NCBI RefSeq assembly: GCF_021290925.1
Contig: NZ_JAJSLX010000001.1
Coordinates: forward strand, 1,674,001 to 1,738,000
Length of the DNA: 64,000 nucleotides
Direction: 5' to 3'
Source: Sessilibacter corallicola
GTDB lineage: Bacteria > Pseudomonadota > Gammaproteobacteria > Pseudomonadales > Cellvibrionaceae
This document shows, piece after piece, positions 30,381-39,443 of this stretch (positions are counted from its first letter, which is position 1; the number at the start of each line of letters is the position of its first letter). The notes beneath the pieces were generated by a model. The model was not told where the DNA came from, ran no database searches, and worked only from the letters and a program-made list of their open reading frames with translations. Position numbers and translations under genes: made by a program.

Positions 30381-31373
30381 ATGTCAGTTTATACCTCTAA
30401 ATACGTTACAGCCTTAGAAGATGGGATTTTATATCTATGCTTCGATACATTCGACGAAATATCAATAAAAACCATTATTCAGTTCCTTATAAATGAACCT
30501 GAGAAAAGGTTACAGAAAGATGGTGACTACAGCAGCGTCTTTCCAGTTTCGATTCGAATTGGAGAAAATCTGATTTTCGATGAGCATGCGTTTTGGGATT
30601 TTTATGTTCAAAGCTCAATTTTTGATGTGGAGGATATTGAAGCATATTTTGAAACAGCAAAAAATTACTTTCTTTATAGTGAAGATCAGATGCATCGTGA
30701 TGACGATTTCGGTGTAGTGGGAATCTGTTCCGTATTTTCATTTTTAAAATATTCATTACCTGAGTATGAGATCGGTAAATATCGAGATAGAGAGAGCATT
30801 AAGAGAGTGATTCAAGTATTTGTTGAAGCATTAAGATACGAAGATTTGGACCACGAAATGTTACATAATGATTATATCGTAAGGGTATTATCTTTTCTTA
30901 GAAGTTGGGATGAAAGTGAAAAGCAGTTGTTTATTAAACTGTTGTTAATTCGACTTACGAGAGGTCAAATTAATCTTACTACTGGATTTATGTCTGATGC
31001 ATTCGAACACTATTTGACGAGAGGAGGCTTGCGTTATTTTGTGCATTATTTGTTGGAGCATTTACAAGGAAATATTGAAGATGTGATTTCATTGTGTGGT
31101 TACGTATATGTATTTGATGATCAACCGACTAAAGATGTGCTTGAATACTGTCATATTCGTTGGCCGGAAGTTATCCCGAGAAGTGCTGTTTCAAATTATA
31201 AGAGTAATCGTAGAACCATAAGTTTGGACCAAAAGTTCCTTGAACTCTGGAATACAAAATCCAGTTTTAATACCGGTTTTCATACTGGTGCTGACTATCA
31301 ATGGAAAAAAATTGAGTATACCGAAGAAAGAATTAAAAACTCATCTGTGAAAAGAATTGAGAATTTTTTGTAA
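30381..31373 (+). CDS. Unrecognised cytosolic protein of about 330 residues
   Basis: No signal peptide, no membrane segment and no motif that I recognise. It is rich in aromatic and acidic residues, with a predicted mostly helical middle (SIKRVIQVFVEALRYEDLDHEMLHNDYIV) and a basic tail (SNYKSNRRTISLDQKF). Base composition is AT-rich compared with tsaC and dprA on either side. GGAG (TTGGAGTTTT) precedes the ATG. It is the first of four unknown plus-strand genes between tsaC and dprA, which are normally close neighbours. Confidence 0.7.
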   Translation: MSVYTSKYVTALEDGILYLCFDTFDEISIKTIIQFLINEPEKRLQKDGDYSSVFPVSIRIGENLIFDEHAFWDFYVQSSIFDVEDIEAYFETAKNYFLYSEDQMHRDDDFGVVGICSVFSFLKYSLPEYEIGKYRDRESIKRVIQVFVEALRYEDLDHEMLHNDYIVRVLSFLRSWDESEKQLFIKLLLIRLTRGQINLTTGFMSDAFEHYLTRGGLRYFVHYLLEHLQGNIEDVISLCGYVYVFDDQPTKDVLEYCHIRWPEVIPRSAVSNYKSNRRTISLDQKFLELWNTKSSFNTGFHTGADYQWKKIEYTEERIKNSSVKRIENFL

Positions 31374-31431
31374 TTTATTCATTTTATGAACTAAGTGATA
31401 TTAACCAATTTGAATGGTTGTGGAGAATTTT

Positions 31432-31773
31432 GTGAAATACCTAGTTATGCTGTTTTTATTATTAATGTCTATCTCTTCTAATGCCGCTTTTATTGCCAAT
31501 GCTTCAACGAAAAATATGTATGTAAATTCGTTTGTGTATTTTGGTATTGATAACGCACCTGAAGATACTTGCAATTATTTTGGTCGTCACTTCCGTTTTG
31601 ATGCCACGACAGAGACTGGAAAAAATATGTTCAGTGTCTTGCTTGCTGCAGAAATGGCAGATCGTAAGATTGCAATCTGGTATACCGAAAGTAGTGTGGC
31701 AGGTACGAATGAAACTAATGGATGCCATCAAGGCAATATGGCGTTGGTTTCTCAAATCGGTTTTATTGAGTAA
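31432..31773 (+). CDS. Small secreted protein, unknown function
   Basis: About 113 residues. I choose the GTG at 31432, which has GGAG six bases upstream, over the ATG at 31414. The result is a clean signal peptide (MKYLVMLFLLLMSISSNAA) followed by a mature domain of about 95 residues with two cysteines (DTCNYFG and NGCHQG) that may form a disulfide. No family is recognised. Confidence 0.65.
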   Translation: MKYLVMLFLLLMSISSNAAFIANASTKNMYVNSFVYFGIDNAPEDTCNYFGRHFRFDATTETGKNMFSVLLAAEMADRKIAIWYTESSVAGTNETNGCHQGNMALVSQIGFIE

Positions 31774-32106
31774 TTATGTTGATTTATATTGGTTCCCTTT
31801 ATAAGGAGGGAGCCATTGTCTGTTTGTGTTTTATCAAACTACTCCCTGATAAATGAATTAATTCTCGTCTTTATTAGGAAAAATTGTTCTATCGTATACC
31901 GTGGAAATTAGTCATTTCTGCTTGCCTGCATTTTTCGATGATTTAAGCTAAGGAAGGGTTATGTTTTCTCGTTTGACGATCATTATCATAGGAATTAACA
32001 GATCTGGTTGAAGAGAAAAGTTTATTTTATACAAGATTGATTAAAGTTTTGATTTGAAAATTAACTCTTTGAATATTATAGGGTTTTAAGAAATACATCA
32101 GTTCGA
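31774..32106. other. Non-coding AT-rich gap in the unknown-gene region
   Basis: About 330 bases without a credible reading frame. It has no hairpin, repeat or RNA gene that I can support. Confidence 0.35.
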
Positions 32107-32121
32107 ATGGGTGACTCCAAT

Positions 32122-32451
32122 ATGTCTTATGAGTCCGTTTATTTAATCTGTCAGCAAGCCTCGGTGTCAGAGCGTTCTCCTATCAATATGGATGGTTCTG
32201 AATTTGTCGTCGGTGTTGCTGTGGTTCCAGCTGAGACTCGTGATCAAGCATTAGATTTGCTGAACGATTACTTTCATCGTAACCATATGGCACTGATGAC
32301 TCTTGAGAGTGTTCATAAATACGAGGATAACTCTGCTGAGTTATCTGACATCGTAACCGACGACGTTACTTATGCCATTGCTAGTGCTCGCCAGCGTGGT
32401 GAGGTGATGTATGTTTGCACTGAGACTTCCGAAACACTGAATGATCAATAG
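32122..32451 (+). CDS. Small hypothetical cytosolic protein
   Basis: About 109 residues from the ATG at 32122 (MSYESVYLICQQ), which has GGGTGA upstream; the in-frame ATG at 32107 has no site. The protein is acidic, with a helical stretch (RDQALDLLNDYFHRNHMALM) and SARQRGEVMYVCTET near the end. No signal peptide or known domain. It is 21 bases before the next gene and probably coexpressed with it. Confidence 0.65.
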   Translation: MSYESVYLICQQASVSERSPINMDGSEFVVGVAVVPAETRDQALDLLNDYFHRNHMALMTLESVHKYEDNSAELSDIVTDDVTYAIASARQRGEVMYVCTETSETLNDQ

Positions 32452-32472
32452 GTATCTCAACAGGAGTGGGGT

Positions 32473-33231
32473 ATGACATTTAATATAGCGAAAACCGCTG
32501 TAAATGGCGTTATGAGAAGCGCTGGGTTTACGGTTGCCGAAGGTTCTTTTCTTCCTAATTTATTAACCAATACCAATCTCATTATCAAAAATGAGACGTT
32601 AATTGAAGTTCCGCGTAAGTTGGTTTTGCGAACGTGTTTTGATCCGATAGAAGTGTGGAGAGCGAAACATAACTTTCCGCAGTTACACACAGAATCAACT
32701 TCTGGCGTTTTTAAAGGCGAATCCAAAACAGAAAAATGGTTTGCAGAAATTAATAACGATCTTTGGTTTTTTGGTATTGATGGTACAAACCCAGATGACA
32801 TTATTACCTCGGTGCAAGGATTAATGCATTACACTCATTCCAGAATGGGATTTACCATGACACCTGGAGAAATCTTGGGTGAAGTGTATATTAAAAACTT
32901 GAATGCCGAGCGAGAGTCTGATCTCTCTAATATCGATTTAATCAAACAAAATAAGCGGCTTTATGAATCAACATTTACATCAGTCGTAGATGCTGCGAAA
33001 GCTCTAAATGTTCTCCATGACTTGGATATTTACGTTTATAGCAACAATAGAAACCCAAAAATTTCAGGTGGGGATATTTTGGATGCTATGAACCAAGCCG
33101 ATGCCACACGAGCCTTCACCTACAGTAAGCGAATTAAACAACAATCTCAAAGTAATGATGCCACAGCTGTGACACCGGCTAATATGGTCACTAACTTACA
33201 CATGGGAACTTTCTCAACGAAAACCACATAG
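32473..33231 (+). CDS. Hypothetical protein of about 252 residues
   Basis: A GGAG site six bases before the ATG supports this start. The protein has no signal peptide or transmembrane helix. Segments such as EKWFAEINNDLWFFGIDGTNPDDIITSVQ and FTMTPGEILGEVYIKNLNAERE do not match a family I know. A low-complexity polar tail ends in STKTT. It follows the 109-residue protein closely, so the pair may act together. Antagonistic or phage origin was considered but is not supported. Confidence 0.65.
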   Translation: MTFNIAKTAVNGVMRSAGFTVAEGSFLPNLLTNTNLIIKNETLIEVPRKLVLRTCFDPIEVWRAKHNFPQLHTESTSGVFKGESKTEKWFAEINNDLWFFGIDGTNPDDIITSVQGLMHYTHSRMGFTMTPGEILGEVYIKNLNAERESDLSNIDLIKQNKRLYESTFTSVVDAAKALNVLHDLDIYVYSNNRNPKISGGDILDAMNQADATRAFTYSKRIKQQSQSNDATAVTPANMVTNLHMGTFSTKTT

Positions 33232-33317
33232 TGTTGTTTAATCCAGCTTTGGCCAAGATTGAGTTTAGGCATGAATAAACTGATGAGAGAAATTTTTAAC
33301 TGCCGAGGATTGGCGCG

Positions 33318-34481
33318 TTAAAACTTTCTCTCAATCACACCGTCTATGTGGCTAATTAATCCATCCAACTCCAACATTAAAATTTCCGTTTGCAATTGTT
33401 CAATAGGCAGCTGGGTTTTTTCCGCAAGTTCATCGACGGTAATACTGTCAAATTCTATCACGGCCAAAATAGGATGATTATTTTGTTCCGTTTCTGTTTT
33501 GTTTAAATTTGTTGATGTGTCATTAATTTGAAGTTTATTGAGTTCTTCAACTTTTATTGAAAGCGCGCCTTTGAGTTCATCAATAATATCTTGACTGCTT
33601 TCAACCAATTTAGCGCCGGTTTTAATTAATTGATGACATCCTTTTGCCATTGGATTATGAATGGAGCCGGGAATGGCAAATACTTCCCGATTTTGTTTTA
33701 CGGCGGTGTTGGCGGTAATGAGTGATCCGCTTTTTAATTTTGCTTCTACCACCAGTGTTCCCAAACTCAATCCGCTGATAATTCTGTTGCGTTTTGGAAA
33801 ACTGGAACGTAAGGGTTTGGCGCCGAGTGGAAATTCTGTCATTACGCAGCCGCCTTTGCTGATGATGTCTTCGGCAAGCCTTCGGTTTGCGGCGGGATAA
33901 ATTTGGTCGATTCCGGTGGCCATTACGGCAACTGTTGCGCCTTCGCCGTTGAGCGCCCCCAGGTGTGCTTGTGTGTCAATGCCAAGCGCTAAACCACTGA
34001 CTACACAAAATCCACTGGCGGCTAAATGTTTGGAAAAATCGTGCGCGTTGGCTGCGCCTTGCGAGGTGCAATTTCTGCCGCCAACAATGGCAATGGCTGG
34101 AAGGTGAAGGGCAGTAGGGTTGCCCTGGCAATAAAGCAGTTTGGGTGGATCGGGAATCTCCGCCAGTAACGTTGGGTATTGTGGGCTACCCAGTGGGATG
34201 ACGCTTGTGTTTAACCGTTGCAGTGCTTCCCAAGTGGTGAAAGCGTGGCTGGTAATGGCTGCGCTTTCGGGGGTTTCTAAGAATTCTCTATAGCTAGGAA
34301 AAGACTCGGGCTTGAGTAAGGGCGAGAGAACAGACGGGTTTTCCAACAGTGCTTGAGCGTCGCCCAGTTCCCGTAAGGTTTTGGTCAATCGCGACGGAGA
34401 TTTTGGCGCAAGTTGTTCGAGTATTAAGGCGTAAAGCTGATGTGTGCTGCAATGACTTGGTGGTTCTAACGTGGTGTGCAT
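33318..34481 (-). CDS. dprA: DNA-processing protein DprA (Smf)
   Basis: About 387 residues from the ATG at 34481, which has GGAGG upstream; a GTG at 34520 would be longer. The protein loads RecA on incoming single-stranded DNA during natural transformation. The Rossmann-like core is visible (IAIVGGRNCTSQGAANAHDF, VVSGLALGIDTQAHLGAL, GSLITANTAVKQNREVFAIPGS read in parts) and a winged-helix-like carboxyl end (DSITVDELAEKTQLPIEQLQ). It sits beside the LysM gene, as in related genomes. Confidence 0.93.
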   Translation of the reverse strand: MHTTLEPPSHCSTHQLYALILEQLAPKSPSRLTKTLRELGDAQALLENPSVLSPLLKPESFPSYREFLETPESAAITSHAFTTWEALQRLNTSVIPLGSPQYPTLLAEIPDPPKLLYCQGNPTALHLPAIAIVGGRNCTSQGAANAHDFSKHLAASGFCVVSGLALGIDTQAHLGALNGEGATVAVMATGIDQIYPAANRRLAEDIISKGGCVMTEFPLGAKPLRSSFPKRNRIISGLSLGTLVVEAKLKSGSLITANTAVKQNREVFAIPGSIHNPMAKGCHQLIKTGAKLVESSQDIIDELKGALSIKVEELNKLQINDTSTNLNKTETEQNNHPILAVIEFDSITVDELAEKTQLPIEQLQTEILMLELDGLISHIDGVIERKF

Positions 34482-34598
34482 TTGCCCTCCGTGGCATGCA
34501 TTTGTTCGGTTGGAAAGCACCAGTGGCGGTTTGCCTTGGGAGCTTTCGTGGTCCGGCGATTTCTGGAAACTTAATCACCGGACACTTGAGCGATTAAG

Positions 34599-35675
34599 CT
34601 ATGGTCTTACCGGGCTGTAGAGCTTGTCGTTAGCATTGATTGGACGCTCAGCTTCTAAAACCAGCGCGTAACTGACTTTTTCAAAGGTTCTGAACACCAT
34701 GGCTAAACCGACTTGTTCTTCGGGCAATTGCACCGAATTCTTCGCGATGCGGTCGTGAATGATTTCGCCTTTTTTGTAAATGGCCAGCACGTCACCGTCT
34801 TTAAGGTTTTCACGCATGCCGCGATTGACCACGATGACGTTGAATTTACCGGCGTGGGTTACGCCGTTATCCACTTCTAAAATCACACCTTCGAAGTTTT
34901 CGTCTTCTGGGGCAGAAGGATAAAACGTGGGTTCAACAGAGCGCTCTTCGTTGGGCAGCAATCGGTCGCCAATGCTGATTTCACGGGCCATGCGATTGAC
35001 CAACATGGTAGAAATCTCGCCCTGGAAAGCGGTTACACGGGCGGAGCCGATATCCAAGGAGTTATAGCCGAGCACTTCTTTGGTGAATGGATCGACGTAA
35101 GCATCGCCTAAGCGGTACATGTTGTACGAAGCGATGTCGGGATTGAATTCACCGCGAGCGTAAATGCGATCACCGGTGCCGAGCACAATGCGCTGCTCCT
35201 GGCCGCCAACCACGTAAGGGGCGGAATCAAATAAGTTTTTGCTGACTACTCGGTTTTTGTTCAAAAACGCGTCGATCACATCCAGAGGAATCGCAGGAAT
35301 GGCCTCACCCAGCGGAATCACACGTACTGCCGGAGACAGCTTAACGGCGTTAGGATCGCGAGTGGATGGCGACAAGCGCGTGGTTCGGCGATCGATGGTT
35401 AAACGCGGCTGACCGTCGAGATAAACAAGACGGATAACATCGCCTGGGTAAATCAAATGCGGGTTATTGATTTGTGGATTGACCTGCCAGATTTCGGGCC
35501 ACATCCAAGGGTTTTGCAAAAAGGTATCGGAAATGTCCCAAAGTGTGTCGCCTTCGGCAACGATATACTCATCCGGATGATCGGCTCTGAGTTGGGCATT
35601 TTGCGCAGCGGCGCCGAAGCTGACTAACGCGCTGGTCATAGCCGCAATCACGGCCCTTTTAAGGAATTTTTTCAT
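34599..35675 (-). CDS. Secreted LysM peptidoglycan-binding protein
   Basis: About 358 residues starting at MKKFLKRAVIAAMTSALVS, a signal peptide ending near GAAAQ. A LysM domain follows (YIVAEGDTLWDISDTFLQNP, then NPQINNPHLIYPGDVI). The rest matches the long LysM proteins encoded before def in gammaproteobacteria, with repeated small beta domains and no catalytic motif. It is divergent from def. Likely binds cell wall glycan; precise role unknown. Confidence 0.88.
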   Translation of the reverse strand: MKKFLKRAVIAAMTSALVSFGAAAQNAQLRADHPDEYIVAEGDTLWDISDTFLQNPWMWPEIWQVNPQINNPHLIYPGDVIRLVYLDGQPRLTIDRRTTRLSPSTRDPNAVKLSPAVRVIPLGEAIPAIPLDVIDAFLNKNRVVSKNLFDSAPYVVGGQEQRIVLGTGDRIYARGEFNPDIASYNMYRLGDAYVDPFTKEVLGYNSLDIGSARVTAFQGEISTMLVNRMAREISIGDRLLPNEERSVEPTFYPSAPEDENFEGVILEVDNGVTHAGKFNVIVVNRGMRENLKDGDVLAIYKKGEIIHDRIAKNSVQLPEEQVGLAMVFRTFEKVSYALVLEAERPINANDKLYSPVRP

Positions 35676-36072
35676 AGAATCCAATCCTGTGTACTCGGCC
35701 AAACGAGCATCTGCGGGTTAATATAGGCGACTCAAAACGTATTTTTGTGACGTTTCGTCGAAAATTCGCCCGCGTTGCAACCCTTGTTACAAAAAATACT
35801 CTATGTTTCTAAAATAGCAGCCTCGCTAGAGACTGTGTTATTTTATAAAATGACCGAGTTCCATACTGGGCCATTAATGTAAATTTTTGCTTGTAATTGG
35901 TGTTCAACCCATTCGATTGAAAGAAATTACAGGCTTAAGCAATCGATACGATTGCGTGCAAAAACCTTTGGTTGATCATAATGTTAGCAGCGGTTGTTGC
36001 GTATTTGCTAGAGGTTTGTCACAAAGGTATCGGCCAAACGAATCCAACGATTAAAGGTAGCGGCAAGAAAGC
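35676..36072. other. Divergent promoter region between LysM gene and def
   Basis: About 400 bases with no credible reading frame. It must hold promoters for the LysM gene (minus) and the def-fmt-rsmB series (plus). No operator or hairpin was convincing. Confidence 0.4.
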
Positions 36073-36579
36073 ATGGCATTGTTAAACGTATTAGAGTTTC
36101 CAGACCCTCGTCTGCGTACGGTAGCGGAACCTGTGAAAGACGTCGATGATAGTGTACGCAAAATCGTCGACGATATGTTCGAAACTATGTATGACGCGCC
36201 TGGAATTGGGCTTGCGGCGACTCAAGTGAACATTCATCGGCAAATTATTGTGATTGATGTTTCCGAAGAGCAGAACGAGCCGCTGGTGTTTATCAACCCA
36301 GAGATTCACGCCGACGATGAAGAGTTGTACAGCTACGACGAAGGCTGTCTGTCGGTGCCGGGTTTCTACGAAAGCGTTGAACGCCCAGCCCATATCACGG
36401 TAAAAGCGTTAAACCGTGACGGCGAAGCGTTTGAAATTCAGCCTGAAGGCTTGCTTGCGGTTTGTATTCAACATGAAATTGACCACCTAAAAGGGAAATT
36501 GTTTGTCGATTATGTATCGCCAATGAAGCGCAACCGCATTCGTAAAAAGCTCGAAAAGCAACATCGCGCACGAGCGTAA
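36073..36579 (+). CDS. def: Peptide deformylase
   Basis: A 168-residue iron/zinc hydrolase that removes the formyl group from nascent proteins. All three motifs are present: [17 protein letters not shown] and QHEIDHLKG. It begins the def-fmt-rsmB series, in which the next enzyme formylates the initiator Met-tRNA. Confidence 0.97.
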   Translation: MALLNVLEFPDPRLRTVAEPVKDVDDSVRKIVDDMFETMYDAPGIGLAATQVNIHRQIIVIDVSEEQNEPLVFINPEIHADDEELYSYDEGCLSVPGFYESVERPAHITVKALNRDGEAFEIQPEGLLAVCIQHEIDHLKGKLFVDYVSPMKRNRIRKKLEKQHRARA

Positions 36580-36610
36580 TGGCGTAATTCCTTCAGCCAG
36601 ATTTCTTACC

Positions 36611-36636
36611 AAGCACTCACTTTTACGTGAGTGCTT
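36611..36636 (+). terminator. Hairpin between def and fmt
   Basis: Perfect 10-bp arms AAGCACTCAC and GTGAGTGCTT with a 6-base loop. No T-run follows, so it may attenuate or protect mRNA rather than end it. It overlaps the GTG at 36627, which argues against that codon as the fmt start. Confidence 0.5.
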
Positions 36637-36677
36637 ACTTCACATCAATAAAGCCCCCATCGAGAGAACAAAAATTC

Positions 36678-37640
36678 GTGACGACACCGTCTTTGAATAT
36701 CGTATTTGCAGGCACGCCTGATTTTGCCGCGACTCATCTAAAAGCCCTGATCGACAGCCATCACAACGTGATCGCCGTGTATTCTCAGCCAGACCGACCG
36801 GCCGGGCGTGGCAAAAAACTGCAAAAAAGCGCGGTTAAGCAGGTAGCTGAACTACACGAATTACCCGTTTATCAGCCGCTGAATTTCAAAGAGCAGGCCG
36901 ATCGAGACGAACTTGCTAGCCTCAACGCCGATATCATGGTGGTGGTTGCCTACGGCTTGATTCTTCCCGTGCCAGTATTAGAGACGCCCAAGTACGGCTG
37001 TGTGAACGTGCACGCCTCTCTGTTACCACGCTGGCGCGGTGCGGCGCCGATTCAACGAGCGGTTGAAGCCGGTGACAGCGAAAGCGGTGTGACTATTATG
37101 CAGATGGAAAAAGGGCTCGATACCGGCCCGATGCTAGAAGTGGTTACCTGCGATATCACAGCGGATGAAACCGGCGGCAGTTTGCACGATAAGTTGATGG
37201 CAATCGGTTCGCCTGCGTTGATTAAAGCCTTGGACGACATTGCCCTTGGCCAAGCGACGCCAGAGGTTCAAAACCACGATTTGGCCAACTACGCCCATAA
37301 AATCGAAAAGCCCGATCTAGACGTTCAATGGAGCGAAAGCGCCGAGATAATCGAGCGAAAAATCCGTGCTTTTAATCCGTTTCCTGTGTGTTTCTCACAG
37401 CTCAATGGCGAGCGCATCAAGCTCTTTGACGCCGAGTGTGTTTCTGTTGCTGATGGCAAGCAGCCCGGTGAAATTGTTGAGGTTTCCAAAGCGGGCATTT
37501 GTGTGGCTACCGCAGACGGTGGCTTGTTGCTGAAGCGATTGCAAATTCCCGGTAAAAAGCCGATGCCGATTGCCGACTTGCTGAACGGTTACAGCGATAA
37601 ATTCCAAGTTGGTCAGTGCTTTAACAGCGCTAACTCGTAA
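36678..37640 (+). CDS. fmt: Methionyl-tRNA formyltransferase
   Basis: About 321 residues that transfer a formyl group from 10-formyl-tetrahydrofolate to Met-tRNA(fMet). Family signatures: LNIVFAGTPDFAATHL, NVHASLLPRWRGAAPIQRA and KGLDTGPML. I choose the GTG at 36678, which gives the normal length; a GTG at 36627 lies within a hairpin and adds an odd extension. Confidence 0.95.
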   Translation: MTTPSLNIVFAGTPDFAATHLKALIDSHHNVIAVYSQPDRPAGRGKKLQKSAVKQVAELHELPVYQPLNFKEQADRDELASLNADIMVVVAYGLILPVPVLETPKYGCVNVHASLLPRWRGAAPIQRAVEAGDSESGVTIMQMEKGLDTGPMLEVVTCDITADETGGSLHDKLMAIGSPALIKALDDIALGQATPEVQNHDLANYAHKIEKPDLDVQWSESAEIIERKIRAFNPFPVCFSQLNGERIKLFDAECVSVADGKQPGEIVEVSKAGICVATADGGLLLKRLQIPGKKPMPIADLLNGYSDKFQVGQCFNSANS

Positions 37641-37655
37641 CCGCGTAGCTTAATT

Positions 37656-39008
37656 ATGACAAGTCCAGTTCGATTGGTGGCGGCACAGGTCATCGCCAGG
37701 CTTAACAGCCATCAAGAGACGCTCGCGCAATTGCTGCCCAACGCCCAAAGCCAGGTAGCAGATCGAGAGAAACCGCTGTTGCAGGAGCTGTGTTTTGGCA
37801 CCTTGCGTTGGTACCCGCGCATCAAGCAAATCTATTTGCAGTTGATGGCAAAACCGCTGAAAGCCAAAGACGGCGATATCGAAGCTCTGGTGTTTTTGGG
37901 GCTCTATCAGTTGGGGTATATGCGCATCCCTGAGCATGCCGCCATCAGCGAAACCGTAGACGCGGTTAAAAAGCTGAAAAAACACTGGGCGGTTAAGCTT
38001 GTGAATGCAGTGCTGCGCCGTTATCAGCGTGAAAAAGACACCTTGAACGCAGCGGCGCTAGAATCTGATCAAGGTCGTTTGGCACATCCTAATTGGTTGA
38101 TTAAAGCCATCAACAAGCACTGGCCCGATCAGGCCGACGCTATCTTCGAAGCCAACAATGCTCATCCGCCGTTTACCTTGCGTGTGAACACCGCAAAAAC
38201 CACGCGGGAAGCGTATTTGTCTGAGCTGGAAGCCGCTGGAGTTTCGGCTACGGCCACACCGTTTTCAAGCGATGGTATGTTGCTCGCAGAGGCTGCCCCG
38301 GTTTTAAGTTTGCCGAAATTTACGGAAGGTTTCTCTAGCGTTCAGGACGAAGCGGCGCAGTTGGCGGCGCATTTACTGAACCTAAAACCCGGTCAATCTG
38401 TGCTGGATACCTGTAGTGCTCCCGGTGGTAAAACCGGCCATATTCTCGAAAAAGCCGACGATCTTGCCTTAGTAAGCATGGATATTTCCAATTCACGCTT
38501 AGTGCGCGTGGAAGAGAATCTCAATCGCATCGGCTTTGGCTTTTGTTACCAAGAAAAAATCAGCCAATTGGATTCGAGCAACGTACAACTGGTTGCCGGT
38601 GATGCCGTTACGCCTGAGCAATGGTGTGACGAGGGTGTGCAGTTTGATCGAATCCTGCTGGATGCGCCTTGCTCGGCGACCGGTGTTATTCGTCGCCACC
38701 CCGACATCAAACAGTTGCGTGTTGCCAATCAGATTGACGCCTTGGCGGACTTACAGTTGGCGATTCTCAACGCGTTGTGGAGCAAGCTAAAACCCGGCGG
38801 CCGTTTGGTGTACGCCACGTGCTCGATTTTTCCCGTTGAGAATACCGACAACATCGCTCGCTTTTTAGAAAGCACTGATGATGCAACAGAAATTGAGCTG
38901 GATGTGGATTGGGGAATCGCTCAGCCTCACGGCCGACAATTATTACCCCGCAATGCGGGTCACGACGGTTTTTATTACGCCGTTCTCAGCAAAAGCATTT
39001 CTGATTAA
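37656..39008 (+). CDS. rsmB: 16S rRNA (cytosine-967-C5)-methyltransferase
   Basis: A 450-residue Sun/RsmB protein. The amino-terminal NusB-like RNA-binding domain (ARLNSHQETLAQLL) is followed by the methyltransferase domain with the SAM loop DTCSAPGGKTGHILE, catalytic cysteines in DAPCSATGVIRRHPDIK and in YATCSIFPVEN. It follows fmt by 15 bases. In related genomes trkA comes next, whereas here about 19.5 kb of extra DNA intervenes. Confidence 0.95.
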   Translation: MTSPVRLVAAQVIARLNSHQETLAQLLPNAQSQVADREKPLLQELCFGTLRWYPRIKQIYLQLMAKPLKAKDGDIEALVFLGLYQLGYMRIPEHAAISETVDAVKKLKKHWAVKLVNAVLRRYQREKDTLNAAALESDQGRLAHPNWLIKAINKHWPDQADAIFEANNAHPPFTLRVNTAKTTREAYLSELEAAGVSATATPFSSDGMLLAEAAPVLSLPKFTEGFSSVQDEAAQLAAHLLNLKPGQSVLDTCSAPGGKTGHILEKADDLALVSMDISNSRLVRVEENLNRIGFGFCYQEKISQLDSSNVQLVAGDAVTPEQWCDEGVQFDRILLDAPCSATGVIRRHPDIKQLRVANQIDALADLQLAILNALWSKLKPGGRLVYATCSIFPVENTDNIARFLESTDDATEIELDVDWGIAQPHGRQLLPRNAGHDGFYYAVLSKSISD

Positions 39009-39027
39009 AAGAACAGATAGATTAATA

Positions 39028-39336
39028 ATGAGTGTAGAAGAAACCGAACAAAAGAAGCTGGTTGTTATTCGAATCAGCGGTTGGATTAACGTTCTTATTT
39101 TTGTCGTTTTATTAATGACCGCAAAAAATAATTCCGCCATTCACCAGTTTTTTACCTACATTACCGCAGCAGTGTGTGTGATTGGCACCATTGCGCTGTA
39201 TGGATTTTGGGATAAACTCTTTGTTCACCAGCGCAAAGAAGACGCCGACAGTTACATCAAACCCTACCGCTTTGGTTCCATTATTATTATCTTCGGTGCG
39301 TTATATATCTTAGGGGTTAAATTCCTTGGTGTGTAA
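39028..39336 (+). CDS. Small hypothetical three-helix membrane protein
   Basis: About 102 residues from the ATG at 39028, just after rsmB. Three hydrophobic segments are seen (VIRISGWINVLIFVVLLM, FFTYITAAVCVIGTIALYG, GSIIIIFGALYILGVKFLG). Longer frames that overlap rsmB are not credible. Probably cotranscribed with rsmB. No family recognised. Confidence 0.6.
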   Translation: MSVEETEQKKLVVIRISGWINVLIFVVLLMTAKNNSAIHQFFTYITAAVCVIGTIALYGFWDKLFVHQRKEDADSYIKPYRFGSIIIIFGALYILGVKFLGV

Positions 39337-39383
39337 CACGGGTTGGTAATTTATAGGTGCGTAATATTACTGCGTAACGCCTG

Positions 39384-39422
39384 CGAAGCTTGTGAATCAA
39401 GCAGTGTGAATAACAAGCTTCG
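39384..39422. terminator. Hairpin at left edge of the biosynthetic cluster
   Basis: Arms CGAAGCTTGT and ACAAGCTTCG are perfect 10-bp inverted repeats around a 19-base loop. It lies between the convergent small membrane protein and the aspartokinase, so it may end transcription from both sides. There is no T-run. Confidence 0.5.
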
Positions 39423-39443
39423 AGGTGAACATCAACACCAGCA

